Assembly: GCF_050908995.1 (NCBI RefSeq)
Contig: NC_135126.1
Coordinates: 14,136,001 to 14,200,000, forward strand
Direction of reading: 5' to 3'
Length of the DNA: 64,000 nt
Origin: Andrena cerasifolii
Taxonomy: Eukaryota; Arthropoda; Insecta; Hymenoptera; Andrenidae
The notes beneath the pieces were generated by a model, which saw only the letters and a program-made list of their open reading frames with translations, had not been told where the DNA came from and made no database searches. This document shows, piece by piece, positions 35,807-48,707 of this stretch (positions within the stretch are counted from its first letter, which is position 1; each line of letters begins with the position of its first letter). Position numbers and translations under genes: made by a program.

Positions 35807-36918
35807 TTAACGGTTGGAGAAAATTTCATTTAACTTCTTAGTCATTAAATACAGTGGTATACCCATTACAGTATAACAATCACCATCTATTTTCTCAATT
35901 AGGCAACCACCAACTCCTTGCAACCCGTAGCCTCCAGCTTTATCCCTGTAATAAGAAGATTGTTATATGGCAATGGTTTTATGAGTTTTAGCACTTGCGT
36001 ATGAAAGGCAAGTTCATGCTCACAGAGGTTCCCCTGATTTGATGTAAACTTCTATCTGCTCTTTCGATATGTTTCCAAATTTTACTTTTGCAGAGTCATA
36101 AAAGTTTACCTCTGTATCCTGTGTCTTTAAACATACTCCTGTATAAACTGTGTGCTCTTTATTCGCTAAGCTAAAATCCAACATATTTGCGGTTCATTAA
36201 CTGATACGTATATTATTTACTTAAGCGCGAGGCAATTATTTTACCATGACAACATTTCAAATGCATGTGACTGGTCTTTTGGTTTTCCATAAATAATGTT
36301 ATCCATTGTGACTAGAGTATCCGCACCAATTATTAAAGAAGGTGGCCTACTGTGCGCCTTTAATCTGTCATACACTTCTCGTACTTTGTACTTTGCGATA
36401 TCTTGCACATAGTCTCCATGATTTGCGTACCCAGATCTGTCTAAATTTTCATCGTAAGCAGAGGGTACCACTTCTGCATTAATACCCTGATATATAAAAT
36501 GGATGGGAATTTATTTTTTACTACAAATCTATTAGTTGTGTATAACTTTTAATATTACATTCACATCTATCAACACATTCATATGCTTATTTTTATAAAG
36601 TACAATGTACATATATAACATAGGTATAGGGTATGGTACAATGATGATTAGAAACTATATGATGATAAGCTTTGAATATTTCTGTAACAACAGATCTTGA
36701 AAACTTGTTGTAAAATTTCTTTCTATTTCACATAGGTTAATACGTTTGTAACTACGGTCGTATTCACAAAAAAAAACGTTTCTTCGTGACATGATAGTAT
36801 ATTTTTGACATTATGAGTGAGACATTACCATTTTTTGTATTATTTCATGTCGTCTAGGAGATCCACTGGCTAAAATAACTCTACCCGACGCTAAAGCCTG
36901 GACTGTTTGCTCTAGCAT
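35807..36918 (-). CDS. Maf-family nucleoside triphosphate pyrophosphatase (205 aa, four exons)
   Basis: Predicted to hydrolyse non-canonical or excess nucleoside triphosphates to monophosphate and pyrophosphate (house-cleaning of the nucleotide pool). Exons in transcript order: 36918-36829, 36486-36245, 36170-36024, 35945-35807; joined 618 nt including TAA, giving 205 residues, the usual Maf length. Diagnostic motifs: ASGSPRR (residues 17-23), GADTLV (84-89, with the Asp expected to be catalytic), GKPKD, HTVYTGV and DKAGGYGLQG (161-170). This set matches the dTTP/UTP-type Maf (YhdE-like, also the N-terminal domain of human ASMTL); no methyltransferase domain is attached. All introns are GT-AG and the phases agree. 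Substrate preference is inferred from family, not shown. Confidence 0.95.
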
Positions 36919-37213
36919 CGTTTTCTATTTCTAATGGATTAATTGAATAATCTCAACATACAAATTTTCAGAAGTACGATATCACGCTTTCTTGCAGAAA
37001 CTATGGGCACATACTTTTTCGCATTCGAGTCGAAAATGCTAATTTCAGTTTTCGTCCAATACACACTAGAACTAACTTCTTCTATAAGACAGTGCATTCC
37101 GTGTTTCCAGATGTCGCTAGGCATTATATCTAATAAGAACATGAACGAGTTATTCACATCCTTCCATGATACAATACTTACTTCGTTTGATAAAAAGATA
37201 TGATATATATATA
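36919..37213. other. 5' flank of Maf
   Basis: Short frames on both strands are open, none recognised. It ends in a (TA)n run next to a hAT-like element. Confidence 0.4.
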
Positions 37214-37493
37214 CAGGGCTGTCTTAACAAATTTCAGCGCCCTGGGTTAAAAAGTTTGGTGCCCTAACCCTGCACGTACCAACTCTATACCACCGTACAG
37301 ACTGCAGCTTTTCCCCAATCGGTGCAAGGCGGTACATCTTATGGACTTAACGTTTGTCACGGTTGTCGTGTCTCTCTTCCCATAAAAAATTGAGAAAAAA
37401 AAAGCATTTCAACATACTTGATTCTTAAGCGCCCTTAGATCACCGACGCCCCTGGGCTATAGCCCATTTAGCCCACTGGTTAAGGAGGCCCTG
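37214..37493. mobile_element. hAT-like MITE, 280 bp
   Basis: Left end CAGGGCTGTCTTAAC; right end, read on the reverse strand, CAGGGCCTCCTTAAC. The flanks are (TA)-rich 8-mers: TATATATA at the left and GATATATA at the right. The start CAGGG is typical of hAT ends. No transposase. Confidence 0.7.
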
Positions 37494-37783
37494 GATATAT
37501 ACATAGATTACTAGCTTTACAACTCGGCTTCGCCCGTAATTTAGATTCTGATTTTATAAAAGTTTTTTTGTGAAAATGGTCACATTTATCTGGATTAGTC
37601 AGGCATAATGAGCTGAGGCATAATGAGCTGATCCAAGAGTTTATCGTTAGAAAAATTTGGGCGAGAGACAAAGACATAAACATATAAAAAGTTAGTAGGG
37701 AATGTGGCTTGGGAAACTTTAATATTTCATTAGTAAATAGGTGAGAAGGTGTAAATGTGGACCGGGGTTGTAATACGGACCAG

Positions 37784-38086
37784 CATTGGCGTAACTCCGA
37801 TTTTTGTCTGGGGGGCCAGTTACATCTTCTCCCCCCCCCCCTCTTTCTCTCTTTATGGGTAGAGGAAATCTTTATATACATACACGTTTTATTCCAATCA
37901 TTTATAAATTATTTGGTATACCAACACATTTAGTTAACACTACACCAAAGTAAACTGAATAAAAAATATTGATTATTTAACAGACGAATGTTTTTTAAAT
38001 ATTTCGATAGTTTCTAGGGAGGGGCCATTCCGCGTTCTGGGGGGGGGGGGCAGGCCCAACCGGCCCCCTAATTAATTACGCCAATG
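37784..38086. mobile_element. hAT-like MITE, 303 bp, with perfect 8-bp target duplication
   Basis: Ends CATTGGCGTAA and its reverse complement, flanked on both sides by CGGACCAG (37776-37783 and 38087-38094). It contains a poly-C and a poly-G run (about 37829-37840 and 38040-38050), complementary in the hairpin form. No coding frame. Confidence 0.85.
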
Positions 38087-38094
38087 CGGACCAG

Positions 38095-41000
38095 GTGCTT
38101 ATTTCTTTGTTAACTGCTGCGTTATGTCGGGAACTGTAATAAACACAACAATTAGTGTCATCTGACATCACCGGGCGGAACTGGTGTGATTGGCATGCTA
38201 ATTTTAGCTAAAAAGTGAAAGTGTCTGTTTTTATTCGTACAAAAAGTTTTCGTGGCAAGATTAACTAATTGTTTTCTCATACTAATTGACAAATGTAGTA
38301 TGTTAGTTATGGAGGCATAATTAGTCCAAAATGGTTGAGCTTGAATATATGCTATATTTAGTTATTTGAAAATATTCTTCCCACGCTGAGATTTTTACGT
38401 TATTCTGAAAAAAGCGGGATGCGGCAGTATGGACCGCGGCGGTCCAAATAACAACCTCTCTTCATCAAGTAATTAATTTCCTTTTTGCTTCCAAGTGTTC
38501 CACTATGTCACTCCTTATGCACTGGATGTGACAGTGATGTTTTTATTTGTAATTTTCGTTAAAATTTTTAAGAAAATTTCATGAAACGTCAAATTTCAAT
38601 TAAATTTCATTAGTGAACCATAATTTTTGTTAAGAAAAAGTTGATAATACCTAAACCGTTTCACGCAATGGCATGGTTAACAGATGAAAGTAGGCCAGTG
38701 TGAAAATCATAAATATTATAATTCTGTGAAAAGATGGTAGATCGTAGAAAAGAAGCTTCAGTAATGTAAAGAGCATCATGAAAATGTATTAGATGGAAGA
38801 CCTGTAGGTCGCTACACTAGAAAGAAGCTATGAAACAAATGAAAAGGCCGTTTCGTAACGTGAAAAGTAGAAGAAAATCCTAGATTCAGAGTTCTAAAAC
38901 TGAAACGAATGCTTATACATTTTACTGAAGAAATCGTTTCCGGGAAAGACAGTACGAAAAGTGCTCCCACAATGCCGCTTGGCCAGAGAGGAGGCATAGA
39001 CGAATTCCGGTAACACAAAAACCACGATCAGAATTCGCGACGTAATACGTACTTAAGTTAAGACTGTTAACTTCAGTTAATATTAGGCGATCAAATGGTT
39101 GTGCAAAAATATGGGAAGAACCAAACGAAGAAATTAACCTCAAAAATTCGCGTTCTTAGGTACATGAAATCTTTGTGACTCGTTGCACGTGTTTGTATCG
39201 TCATAATATTTGTAAGCAATGAACTCTCACCTCTGTAATTTCCCCGCTCGTATCAGCGACTAACCGTAATACCAGCATGTTCGAATTATATCCACACATA
39301 ATTCAACGACTGTAGTACACGTAGTCAATGCACATTATTGCGCGTGTATCGACGCGATATGTTTTAGCCAGTAAACCGTTCGTGTCTGTATTTCGAATAA
39401 ATCGTTCCCCCGCTAACCGACGATAACTGTTACTGTATCGTCAAATGAAAAGTGGGATGCAATGAAATGGGACATCCGATACAATCCCAGGAAAAAGCAA
39501 CGCCTCGTACAAATTCCAATAGATAGTCGAAGGGACATCAGGAATGATAGTTCAATGGAGGTTAACCAGTTAAAACTGTTTGCAGCTTGCGCAGCTTGTA
39601 ACACGGCGCCGTGTAACCGTTTTGCCCTGTCTCCCGAATTAATGCAGGCGAGATGTGCGTGGAAACAAGGAGCACGGCAACGCACCCGTGACGTTCATTA
39701 ACGTCCGTTACGAAAAAGGAGCAAGTGGAGAGAGGGGCAAGAAACGAGGCGCTCGTGCCGTTTTAACTCCTTTGCACCTTACTTCGAACCTCGCTGCGTT
39801 CCGTGTCGAACGTATTCCAGCACCACGTGGCCGATTCGCGATGGAACATCGCGTTGCTACAGCGGGTCGACGAAATTTCTGAAAAGGAGCCGCGTGTAAC
39901 GAGCGTCGGCCGTGCTTCAGTGACTGGGCATTCCATAAGAGGATCGAATCGCGATTAAAAGGACGAATACTTTATTAAGCGAGGATGGGTAAATGGGTTG
40001 GAGTTGGGGGGGGGGGGAGGGGAGGGGAGATGGGGCGCGTGTTTAACGTATCTTAAAAATATTAGAGCGGGAAGGAGAACTATTTTCTAGGCACAGAAGA
40101 CTCTAATACATCGTAATCGGTAAATTACGTAAATGCCGCATGCCATGAACGAACCTAAAGGTCAGTCAGTCCGAGGTCTTACATAATCGCAAGGCGAAAG
40201 GTTGACCCATCTTTACGCCGCAGCCTTCTAGCTGAACAATGATTTCGCGGCATTTTTTCGCCATACCCCGCATTGTTTCGCCGGTGCAACGCGCTTAACA
40301 GTTGAATTAATTAATTCAGAACGATGTCTCCAGCCGGGGCCCACGACGCGACGCGTCCGTCGCGTTGGTCTTGTTTCTGTTGAACCGCGCCTGCGCGGAG
40401 CATCTCGGATCGCGTCGGAGCAGGCGTTCCGTAGAAATCGTTTCTTTTTTACTCTGAAGATGAACACGAGTGATAAGTTTTAATATTATGCAATGTAATA
40501 TGGTTCGATAACGCTGCGAATGTAGCATTCGCCGTGCTATCTTCAAACTTATCTAAGGAATTAAAAGATTGGTTCTATTGGAACTTTGGTTTAGTTTAAG
40601 ATACATTGGGGATTGGCAACATTAATAATAATTAGTGGGCGATATTAGCTATGACTAAAATATTAAATGAAACACATCGTTGTACATTTACTCGCTAAAA
40701 ATGTAAGAGTAAAGGGGAAAACTATAAATGCAATAAGTATTCTGAAATTAGGATAGTTTTCGAGCAGGCGCCAATAATTATTTCTTAAATTTTTAAACTT
40801 GTAAAACTCATCGTTCCGAATTGCTTGAATGTCGTACGCGTCTAATAACTATTTTTGTCATTTGAAGATTGTATAAATTTCTTTCCAGCCCCTACACTCT
40901 ACCAATGCATATGTGTGGGCATTGTGTTCACTTTTCCTTACGTCATTCGTAAGCTGAAGTTCGCGTCCTTTGTAGTTGCAAGAGATGAAATAATGTAGTT

Positions 41001-44000
41001 ACTGGCGCGAAGTTTGCTCTTCATGGTCCCTAGAATCTGTTAATTGTTACTCGCGTGCAGGGAGACTTATGTCGACTAATTATTACACGACCAAGCATTT
41101 CAGCACTTAAATTGCGACAGTAGATAGATACGTAAATCGTTAATATGATGTTTGTTTTCATAATGCCCTTCTTCTCTCATTTTTAATATATTTTTCAGAG
41201 CTAGATCAATTCATAATTTATTAAACCATGATTTTACACTGAAGGAGAATAATGTTAAAAGAAAGTTTAAAAGCGATATCTTTGAATATTAACACAAGTG
41301 ACTTCAGTCATCGTGGTGTCATTAAATTGATTAAATTATTTACAATGAATATGGTAAAAATATGTACTACTATAACGAAAGATAACATGCATCGCTTAAG
41401 GGTTTAATTACTCAGTTGACTCTCGCACTATCGAAGTGTGCAATGATTTCAAAGGAACAGGAGGTTGCGGAAACGTATTTATTACAACTGAAAATGCTAA
41501 TTACACGGAATTCTCGAAGATTCCGCGAAAACAACAAGGTTTATCTGAAGATCTACATAATCAGAGGCTATGACGAGTAGGATATTAAAAACCAGTTATT
41601 AAAGGGTATTCATAGACAGAATGCCAAGATAAACGTAGATGATGTATGCTATTGTTACTTCATGCCTTTGCCTTTTTTTGCACGGGAACGAAGATTTTCT
41701 CAGATCAGAAAGCGTACTTTGCCAAACGCCAGATTCATTGTAAGATTTATGTGAAATGTAGAATCAAATATGAGCTATTTACTTCTTTTAATGGTTTAAT
41801 CATAATGTGGTAGTTAAAAGAAGAAACGCGATTGATTAAGCTAGTAAAATTATATTAAATAGAGGAACGCACAGCAAGAATACAATTTTCGTCGGAATTC
41901 CTTGAAATAAATATGCACAAAATTCAAATCAAGCTCAATAATATTAAAATAACCGAAAGTTGATTTACCGTATTAACACTGATTAAGACGAAAATAAGTA
42001 AATATATTGGAACCCAATTAGTAAGGTAGAAATTATATCCAAACTTAGAATTTTCATACAAAATTTTCAATAAAAGTCTTAAGCAAATTTTCATCTACTT
42101 ATTTCTCCTTGCTCGCGATGTATGATTCTTTTTTTTCAAATTTCGCAATGTTCCAATTGTATTACATGCAAAAGAATGTGCCCGATTTTCTCTCACTACC
42201 GTAATTTATTCCAATTATATTAATTACGCTCCTAACACAATCATAGCATTTGGAACATAAAAAATAGCATTTGAAAATCATTTTCTGTAGTTTTTATGAA
42301 AAGGATACAACCCCGGACAGTGTGAAATAATCATTGTCCGTAAGACGCGCTTATGAAATCGACACTCGAGAAAGAAAGTAAGAAGATCTGGCTTTTCCAG
42401 TTGCACAGATTTACACTTTACTTACGGTCGAGTATCACTTTTAATGCCTCGTCATTAAAAGCGGTGAAATTGGTGACCTTAGCTAACAAGTGAAATTACC
42501 AGTACCGGGGAGCTTCTATTTCCACGATGCTTGGTGAAACGTTGCATGGGTATCGTAAAAATGTTCCGAGTGACCAAACCCGTTGAGTAATTACATGGAT
42601 GTTGCACTGCGCATCTGCATCGCATATTACATAACTATATTATATATCGAGTGTCAAACGTTGTTAACCGCGATACAAATTTCATGCGCAATCGTACGAT
42701 GGCCGTGTGCGGTCGATTTTTCGCAGAACAAAACGTAAGAGCGTTGCGACACATTGTCTGGACTTTATCGCCACTATTTTCTTCTTTTTTTTATCTTTTC
42801 ATGTTTCCGCGCCATTTAATGAAAATCATCGTGGAATGTTTCTCTAAAATCGGTTAGTATTTGTTTATTTGTAGTTAAATTATTTAACACTGTTACTCTG
42901 TCATTAATTCCGTACTTGCTTATCGATGGATTATTAAGAGACTACTTTAATGAATTAATGGGTGAAGTGAACAGTTATTATTTATGAGTTTTCAATTTCA
43001 ATTGATATTTTAATTGAAGATTGCCATTGATTTCGACATTTCCTGTTAACATCGTATGTGATTTTCCAGTGAATTTTCGTGTTTATTTCGTGTCGCTTTG
43101 GGAATGTAATTTTTATGCCGAATATGAAACTGTACTTTTCAGCGATGTGAAAATATCCGCGGCGTTGTATTTTAAAATATATTTAAACTATGAAATACAT
43201 CGGCACGTAGAGAGTACTCGCCTGTATAAAAAATCCAATTCAACATCGCAACCTGAATCTGCAAGAATTCTTTAAAATTCACTTTCGACTTCTCCGTGAT
43301 CAAAATAATTTTATTCGGGGGAAATTAGTTATTTCGTAATGTATATAAGAAATTTTAAAACCATTAGGACATTCTAAACCTGTCAATGCCTACAGTTTCA
43401 CAGATAAAGATACACTCTACATAAAAACTATTGTTAGGCCCAAATTTAAGTATTTCAAAATTGATATAAATAAATGGTGCGTTTCGACTTGTCTACTGTA
43501 GGAGGCGAGTTAAATCGTCATATAAAAAAGATAATTCGACGCTAGACTTTTATAATTACGTTCGCATAAAAACAATAAACATAAAATTAGGTATAGTATT
43601 TACTGTGGCTAACACGAATCCATCCGCCTTTAATTATTTTTAAATATATTTGTTTGGATAGTACACTGGAAGCATTTCTGGTCGAGAAATAATTCAATAG
43701 AATCACCGACTTATCTAAAATGTGGTAAATATGTCAAATACATAGGTAATACTACTTAAACCTTCCCAAGGAAATCAAATTCAAAGTTTCGTCTCTTCCA
43801 AATCCTGTATATCAATCTTTACGTAAAAACGAATCCAATTTAAATACAAAATATAAATGCAAAATACAATACTTAAATACAAATGCAAAATACAGTCGCC
43901 TGAAATTATTACACGAGTTGTACCACTTGAGCTGGCACTGCAACTTACAATAATTAGTTACGATTTCATGTTTACGTACGAGTGCATGCGTTAAAGGTGT

Positions 44001-44865
44001 AAAAGAGGCCAAACTTTGTACCTGCTTTTTTCGCAAATTCTTGACTATGTAATCCGCTCTGTACGTTTAATACACTATTATACGCGTAATAATACACAAG
44101 CTGCAAATAGGATGAATCCGGGTGAAATGCCCCGTCAGGACAGATGTCCCAGTCGCTATATTCCAGCCTCTATACGCAACAGCACTTTATAGTACAGAAT
44201 CTTTGAACTAAACCGGGCGATTCGAAACTTCTTGCACTCCTCTTATCGATGCGTTCCCTGTGACTTACGATATTTAACGGAAGCGAGACTTTCCTCGAAC
44301 GGACCAGCCTATTTTCTGCACCGATGTTGAAATCGAGATCGGCGCGAAAGGATTTGTCATTACGGAGAATTCACTGTGATCGAATATTTTCAATACGTCT
44401 TGTAAAAAAATCTGAAATTCCGCAGCGGCGGGTTAATCGCGATTTTATAAACTCTGCCGTTCCTTCGACCGGTCCATGGGTTTATCTCATCTGAGCGGAG
44501 GATATTTTGCAACGTGCTCTCCCGCTGGAATCTGCAATGATTTAGTCGGACGTTGAAGTCGTGAAAACTCGCGTGCGTCGCGGCGTCCTTTAAATCGTGG
44601 TAAGGCAGAAGCAGGTAAAATCGTGGCCGGAGAGCCGAGGCGGCCTGTAATCGCCGGGCTGTCGTTATTAAATGCGATTACGCAATTCGAAAAGCGGCTT
44701 CAAAGGACGCGCGTTATGACACTGTGGCGCGCAGCCGTTTCTATGGGGCGCTACGTCATGCCCCCGAGTAGCTGCGTTTAGCATTACAGCTAATACGCCC
44801 GCGATCAGGGGCGTACTCGAACGGAACTCGATCCCGGAACACGGTGATCATCTCCTTTATCTAGC
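38095..44865. other. Gene-free stretch
   Basis: No coding sequence, RNA gene or clear transposon recognised. A poly-G run lies at about 40007-40016. Open frames (for example 39413-39685 on the minus strand and 39462-39701 on the plus strand) overlap each other and show no family features. Confidence 0.45.
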
Positions 44866-45345
44866 GCTTAGATACTCTTAGACGACACGAAAGCTTACAC
44901 CGCGGTTCTAACGACACCTTTGATCGATCACGCATTTAACTTTCAATGCAACTCGCCCAGCAACCTTCTAAATTCCAGTTCCCTTCTTCAGTCTCCTGTT
45001 CTAACAATACTGCATCTGTATCGCTGTATTTCAAAATCTTACAGTGACACTTTTTCGACACAAGGCCGAGGTAAAAAGACACGAGGATCGTCTCTTATCA
45101 GATGCTTAGATTCTTCTAAACAATAGAAAAGCTTACACCACGGCTCCATCGATAGCTTAGATCGATAACGCATTTCACTTTCAATGGAACTCGTACAGCA
45201 TCCTTCGAAGCCGTAGTCCTAGCGGTCAGTCTTCTGCTGCACCGATACCGAAGCTGTTTCGTTATTTCTGAGCGTTGCAGTGATACCTCCTCGGTATAAG
45301 TACAGGGTGCGAAGAGGGCACGGGTAAACCTATCAGAAGGCTCGA
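44866..45345. repeat. Diverged tandem duplication, unit about 238 bp
   Basis: The unit at about 44866-45102 is followed by a second copy at about 45103-45345. Shared landmarks occur in order: GCTTAGAT, AAGCTTACACC, GATCGAT.ACGCATTT, ACTTTCAATG.AACTCG, CAGC..CCTTC, and a later GCAGTGATAC / ACAGTGACAC. Identity is roughly 70 percent by eye. No coding function seen. Confidence 0.65.
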
Positions 45346-45488
45346 ACAAGTCGTTGTTTTCAACGTTCGTCGACCGAGTAGATATTATGCGAAATAGGGA
45401 TTACATATTTCCTTCGAGGTGCAAGTGTCTGAATGATTATTATCAGCAAATAGAAATGCAATTGTTTGATGCACAGGTTCCTTTTTCA

Positions 45489-45784
45489 CAGAGGCGGATT
45501 CAGCCTTTCTTAGAGGGGGCGAAATATTGAAAAGGACATAAGTACATTTTTCAACCCTCTTTTACAAGATTTCAAATTTGCTTGTAACATATATTTTAAT
45601 ATCTCTATCTGATACTTTGGCCTAAATAATTAAATTCACATTAACTATTTATAATTAAATTCACATTAATTATTTATAATTAAATTCACATTAATTATAA
45701 TTAAATTCGCATTAATTATTTATGCAGAATAATACACAATGTCGCAATATTTCGCCCCTGTCTCCCCCTCTGGATCCGCCCTCG
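45489..45784. mobile_element. hAT-like MITE, 296 bp
   Basis: Left end CAGAGGCGGATTCAG; the right end, read in reverse, is CGAGGGCGGATCCAG. Both then reach a shared GGGGCGAAATATTG-like block. Flanking 8-mers are CTTTTTCA and CCTTTTCC (six of eight match). It contains a 25-bp tandem repeat. No transposase. Confidence 0.65.
45626..45721. repeat. Tandem repeat, 25-bp unit, four copies
   Basis: The unit ATAATTAAATTCACATTAAT followed by TATTT is repeated at 45626-45650, 45651-45675, 45676-45696 (4 bp shorter) and 45697-45721. It lies inside the MITE at 45489-45784 and probably expanded there. Confidence 0.85.
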
Positions 45785-45792
45785 CCTTTTCC

Positions 45793-48118
45793 AAACTTGA
45801 TAGGTCTAAGATGGGAACGGCTGGTTGGCGTTCTTTGCCTCCGGTGTTCCGAGGTGTAATAAATGAGTCGTCTCATTGGTACGACCTTGGTTCACACGTT
45901 TGCAGTGGTTTTATCGTCGACACGTACTTCTTCATTTCGTAAAATTTCAGTCATCCTGCACGTTTCCTCGAACACGCGCGAACCATCGTTTTTTTTTCTT
46001 CATCAGCCCGTTCTTGCCAGCTGATGCACCAGTGCCCGCGCGATCTATGCGAGGGATCTATACGCGCATAACTTACCTGATCGTCTCATCTTCTCTCAGC
46101 TGACTCCATGGGCGAGCTGCATGATTTGTCCATAGTTGCGCGTACAGTCTCGCCAGGCAGTTGCATCTCATCGGAATGCTGCGCTTTTAGCATGCTGGGG
46201 AAAAGAATTGAAATGTCTCCAAGCGGATGACGCAGCGATGGGACGAGCACCTTTTTCGTTGGCAAGATTTCGAGAAATTCAATAGCAGAATTAGGGAAAC
46301 GAAAATTATTCTATTCAATATTTCTCCGCGCTAACGTTATACGTATGTGTCACAGTCTCGGTAATTAGGGAAAAGAAAAACAGTGGGGAACGCTTTGAAA
46401 GCACTTCGTAGGTAGTTGCTAAAAATTGAACACTGTAATTGTCGATTGGCTCGAAACTTTCGTCTATTAGGGGCTCCAGCGTTATTCCCTTGGCATTTGT
46501 AGCGGCCTGGCGATTAAGTAGAATGGTGGCTGTCGTCGTCAGACAGCCCTGAACAGACTGCCCACGTCTGGCTTAAGTCCTTTACTTCGCTCTTCCTCAA
46601 GCGATGGGAATTAATTAAAAGGAAACGTATGAATCGTTATTAATCAGAAAGTATGCGGAATCACCAGGTACCAACATTAGTAAATGTCACGCGGTAATTT
46701 AACATTGTCCTGCGTTCTATCGCATTAAACGGTTCTTGTTAACCGAGCTGCTTCGCCTTCTTTGGATATTCAATCACCTTCAATTTCATTACGGAATCCT
46801 CTTTCATTAAAAAAAAAATAATTTTATTGTAGCTACTTTTTCATACATTACCTTTCCATTTCTTCCCTCCCCAAGTGCACACATTTCATTCCCCTGCGTC
46901 TGAAAATCCCTCGCGAACAGAGGTACCAGCGCGAGGAGGGTAGCGCGATCCAAGCGATTAGAGAGATTATTCGGTGACGCCGATAGTTTTGAAGGATAAG
47001 TTACACGCCGCTCGCCCGCGAGCCGCGCGCGATCAGCTACGTGACACACCTTCTGTCGCAATGTAACGAGGATTTTTCTGACCTTTCCGCTGTCCCTAAA
47101 AAGAAAGAAGCTCGGCCGACGCGAAACGGAATTGCGCTCCGGCTATGCTCAAAGTGGCGGCCGAGCGCTGCCGAGGACTGAAAACTCTGACATTTCAATC
47201 TCCAACGAGATGCATACTGTTTACTCTTTGTCTCCATCCGCCTCATCGATGATTAAAGGAAAACCTCCTGCGATGGATACGCGGACCTCCTTGTTTCTAA
47301 TTCCCATTCTTCGTTATGGGGGGAAAAAAATGAGTCATCCTTCCTTTCACATCCCAGACGAACCTGCTACATTTCTTAGACGCGCCCGCTTTCCCCGATT
47401 CGTGGAAGCGCAGATCGTCGTCCGGGGAATCGTGCATGTTCTATGGCGTTCGGTGTCGCCGCGCATGAATGACACGATGTTAAATGTCGGTGTATGGCCG
47501 TGGAACCCTCGCGAGAAAGGCTGGGGTACATTCGACACGAAGATTAATAACGAATCAGGATCCCCAGCCGGGCATTAATGCCACGGACGAGTTTCACCGA
47601 AAACCTCCGCGCGATGATTCCTTATGATATTGCGCTGACGAATCGGTTAGCTTGATTTAATGGGTTGTCTCGGTTTAGGGATTACGCGATCGGGAACGGT
47701 GGATTGATATTTTTTTCATGGGTAATGCCAGACGAAACGATAAGCATGTAGATGTATTGGTAAAAGAAGTATTTAACGAAGATAAGGGTGATTGATGCTG
47801 TCTTTAGTTAGTAGGGACATTTAGGGTATGAGCTGGAAGCTTTTCTGTTTCTGACACTTTAATGTGAAGGTAGTTGTGTGGGATAATATGGCGAAGGGGA
47901 TGAAGAAGTTACGAGCGTTGAAAGTGTGAATGCTTGTTTCTCTCCATCTTCCTAAATTTCATTTTTGTTTGTGATCTTGTGGACCAATAAGGTGGTGGTT
48001 AATATGCATTTAATATGCGTATAAACATCTAATTAAACATTATGGGAGATGAATTTTTTGAATTTGAAAAATTGAGAAGTTCGTGAACATAATAATTATT
48101 TATTACAAAGATAAGCAT
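45793..48118. other. Gene-free stretch
   Basis: No gene recognised. The 148-codon plus-strand frame at 47132-47578 has no family signature and overlaps minus-strand frames. Confidence 0.4.
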
Positions 48119-48122
48119 TTAA

Positions 48123-48703
48123 CCTTTAGAGGACCAGATTTTTTTAAAAACAATAGTGGTCTTCTGTTTCCAAAAATTTATATTTTAGGTTAAATTTATA
48201 TTTATATTTAGGTATATTTTGTGCAGAATTTGGGGACAAGGCCCCAAAAGGGACTTTGTCGTTCGGGAACGGTAATTAAATTTTTAACCTTTTCTTAATT
48301 GCAAAAACACAGTAGGTGTGTCTGGGGGTTTTTGATACTGCTGATCGCGAAGCTGTAGTCGGACTGTAAAAATGTTTGACTTACATGGAAATTTTACCTA
48401 CCTAAACGAACGAACACATACCAAAATTCAGAGAACTTCCTTTTAGCATTGCCCAGAGCTAACAACGTAGACGTAAAAAGTTTTGGTCTCACCTTTTCTT
48501 CTTTTTTCCTATATTTATATTAATTATTATTGGTATTTTTTTGCTGTTTCAGGAATTATTTTATTTTGTCGTATTTTTGTGTTCTTTTGAACACAAAAAC
48601 ACAGTCGAATACTAACACACACGTACGTGTTTATACTTTAAATCATTTTTAAGTAGCGTGCTTACTCAAAGCCCTAAAAAGGACTTTGCCGGTCCCCTAA
48701 AGG
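48123..48703. mobile_element. TTAA-flanked non-autonomous element, 581 bp
   Basis: Terminal inverted repeats CCTTTAGAGGACC and, in reverse, CCTTTAGGGGACC are bounded by TTAA on both sides (48119-48122 and 48704-48707). A subterminal motif AGGACTTTG.CG / GGGACTTTGTCG recurs in the interior. The TTAA duplication and the CC.. end fit piggyBac-type elements. No transposase frame survives. Confidence 0.75.
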
Positions 48704-48707
48704 TTAA

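Noticed and set aside
47132..47578. 148-codon plus-strand frame
   Set aside because: Composition is not protein-like and it overlaps minus-strand frames; nothing around it looks like exon boundaries.
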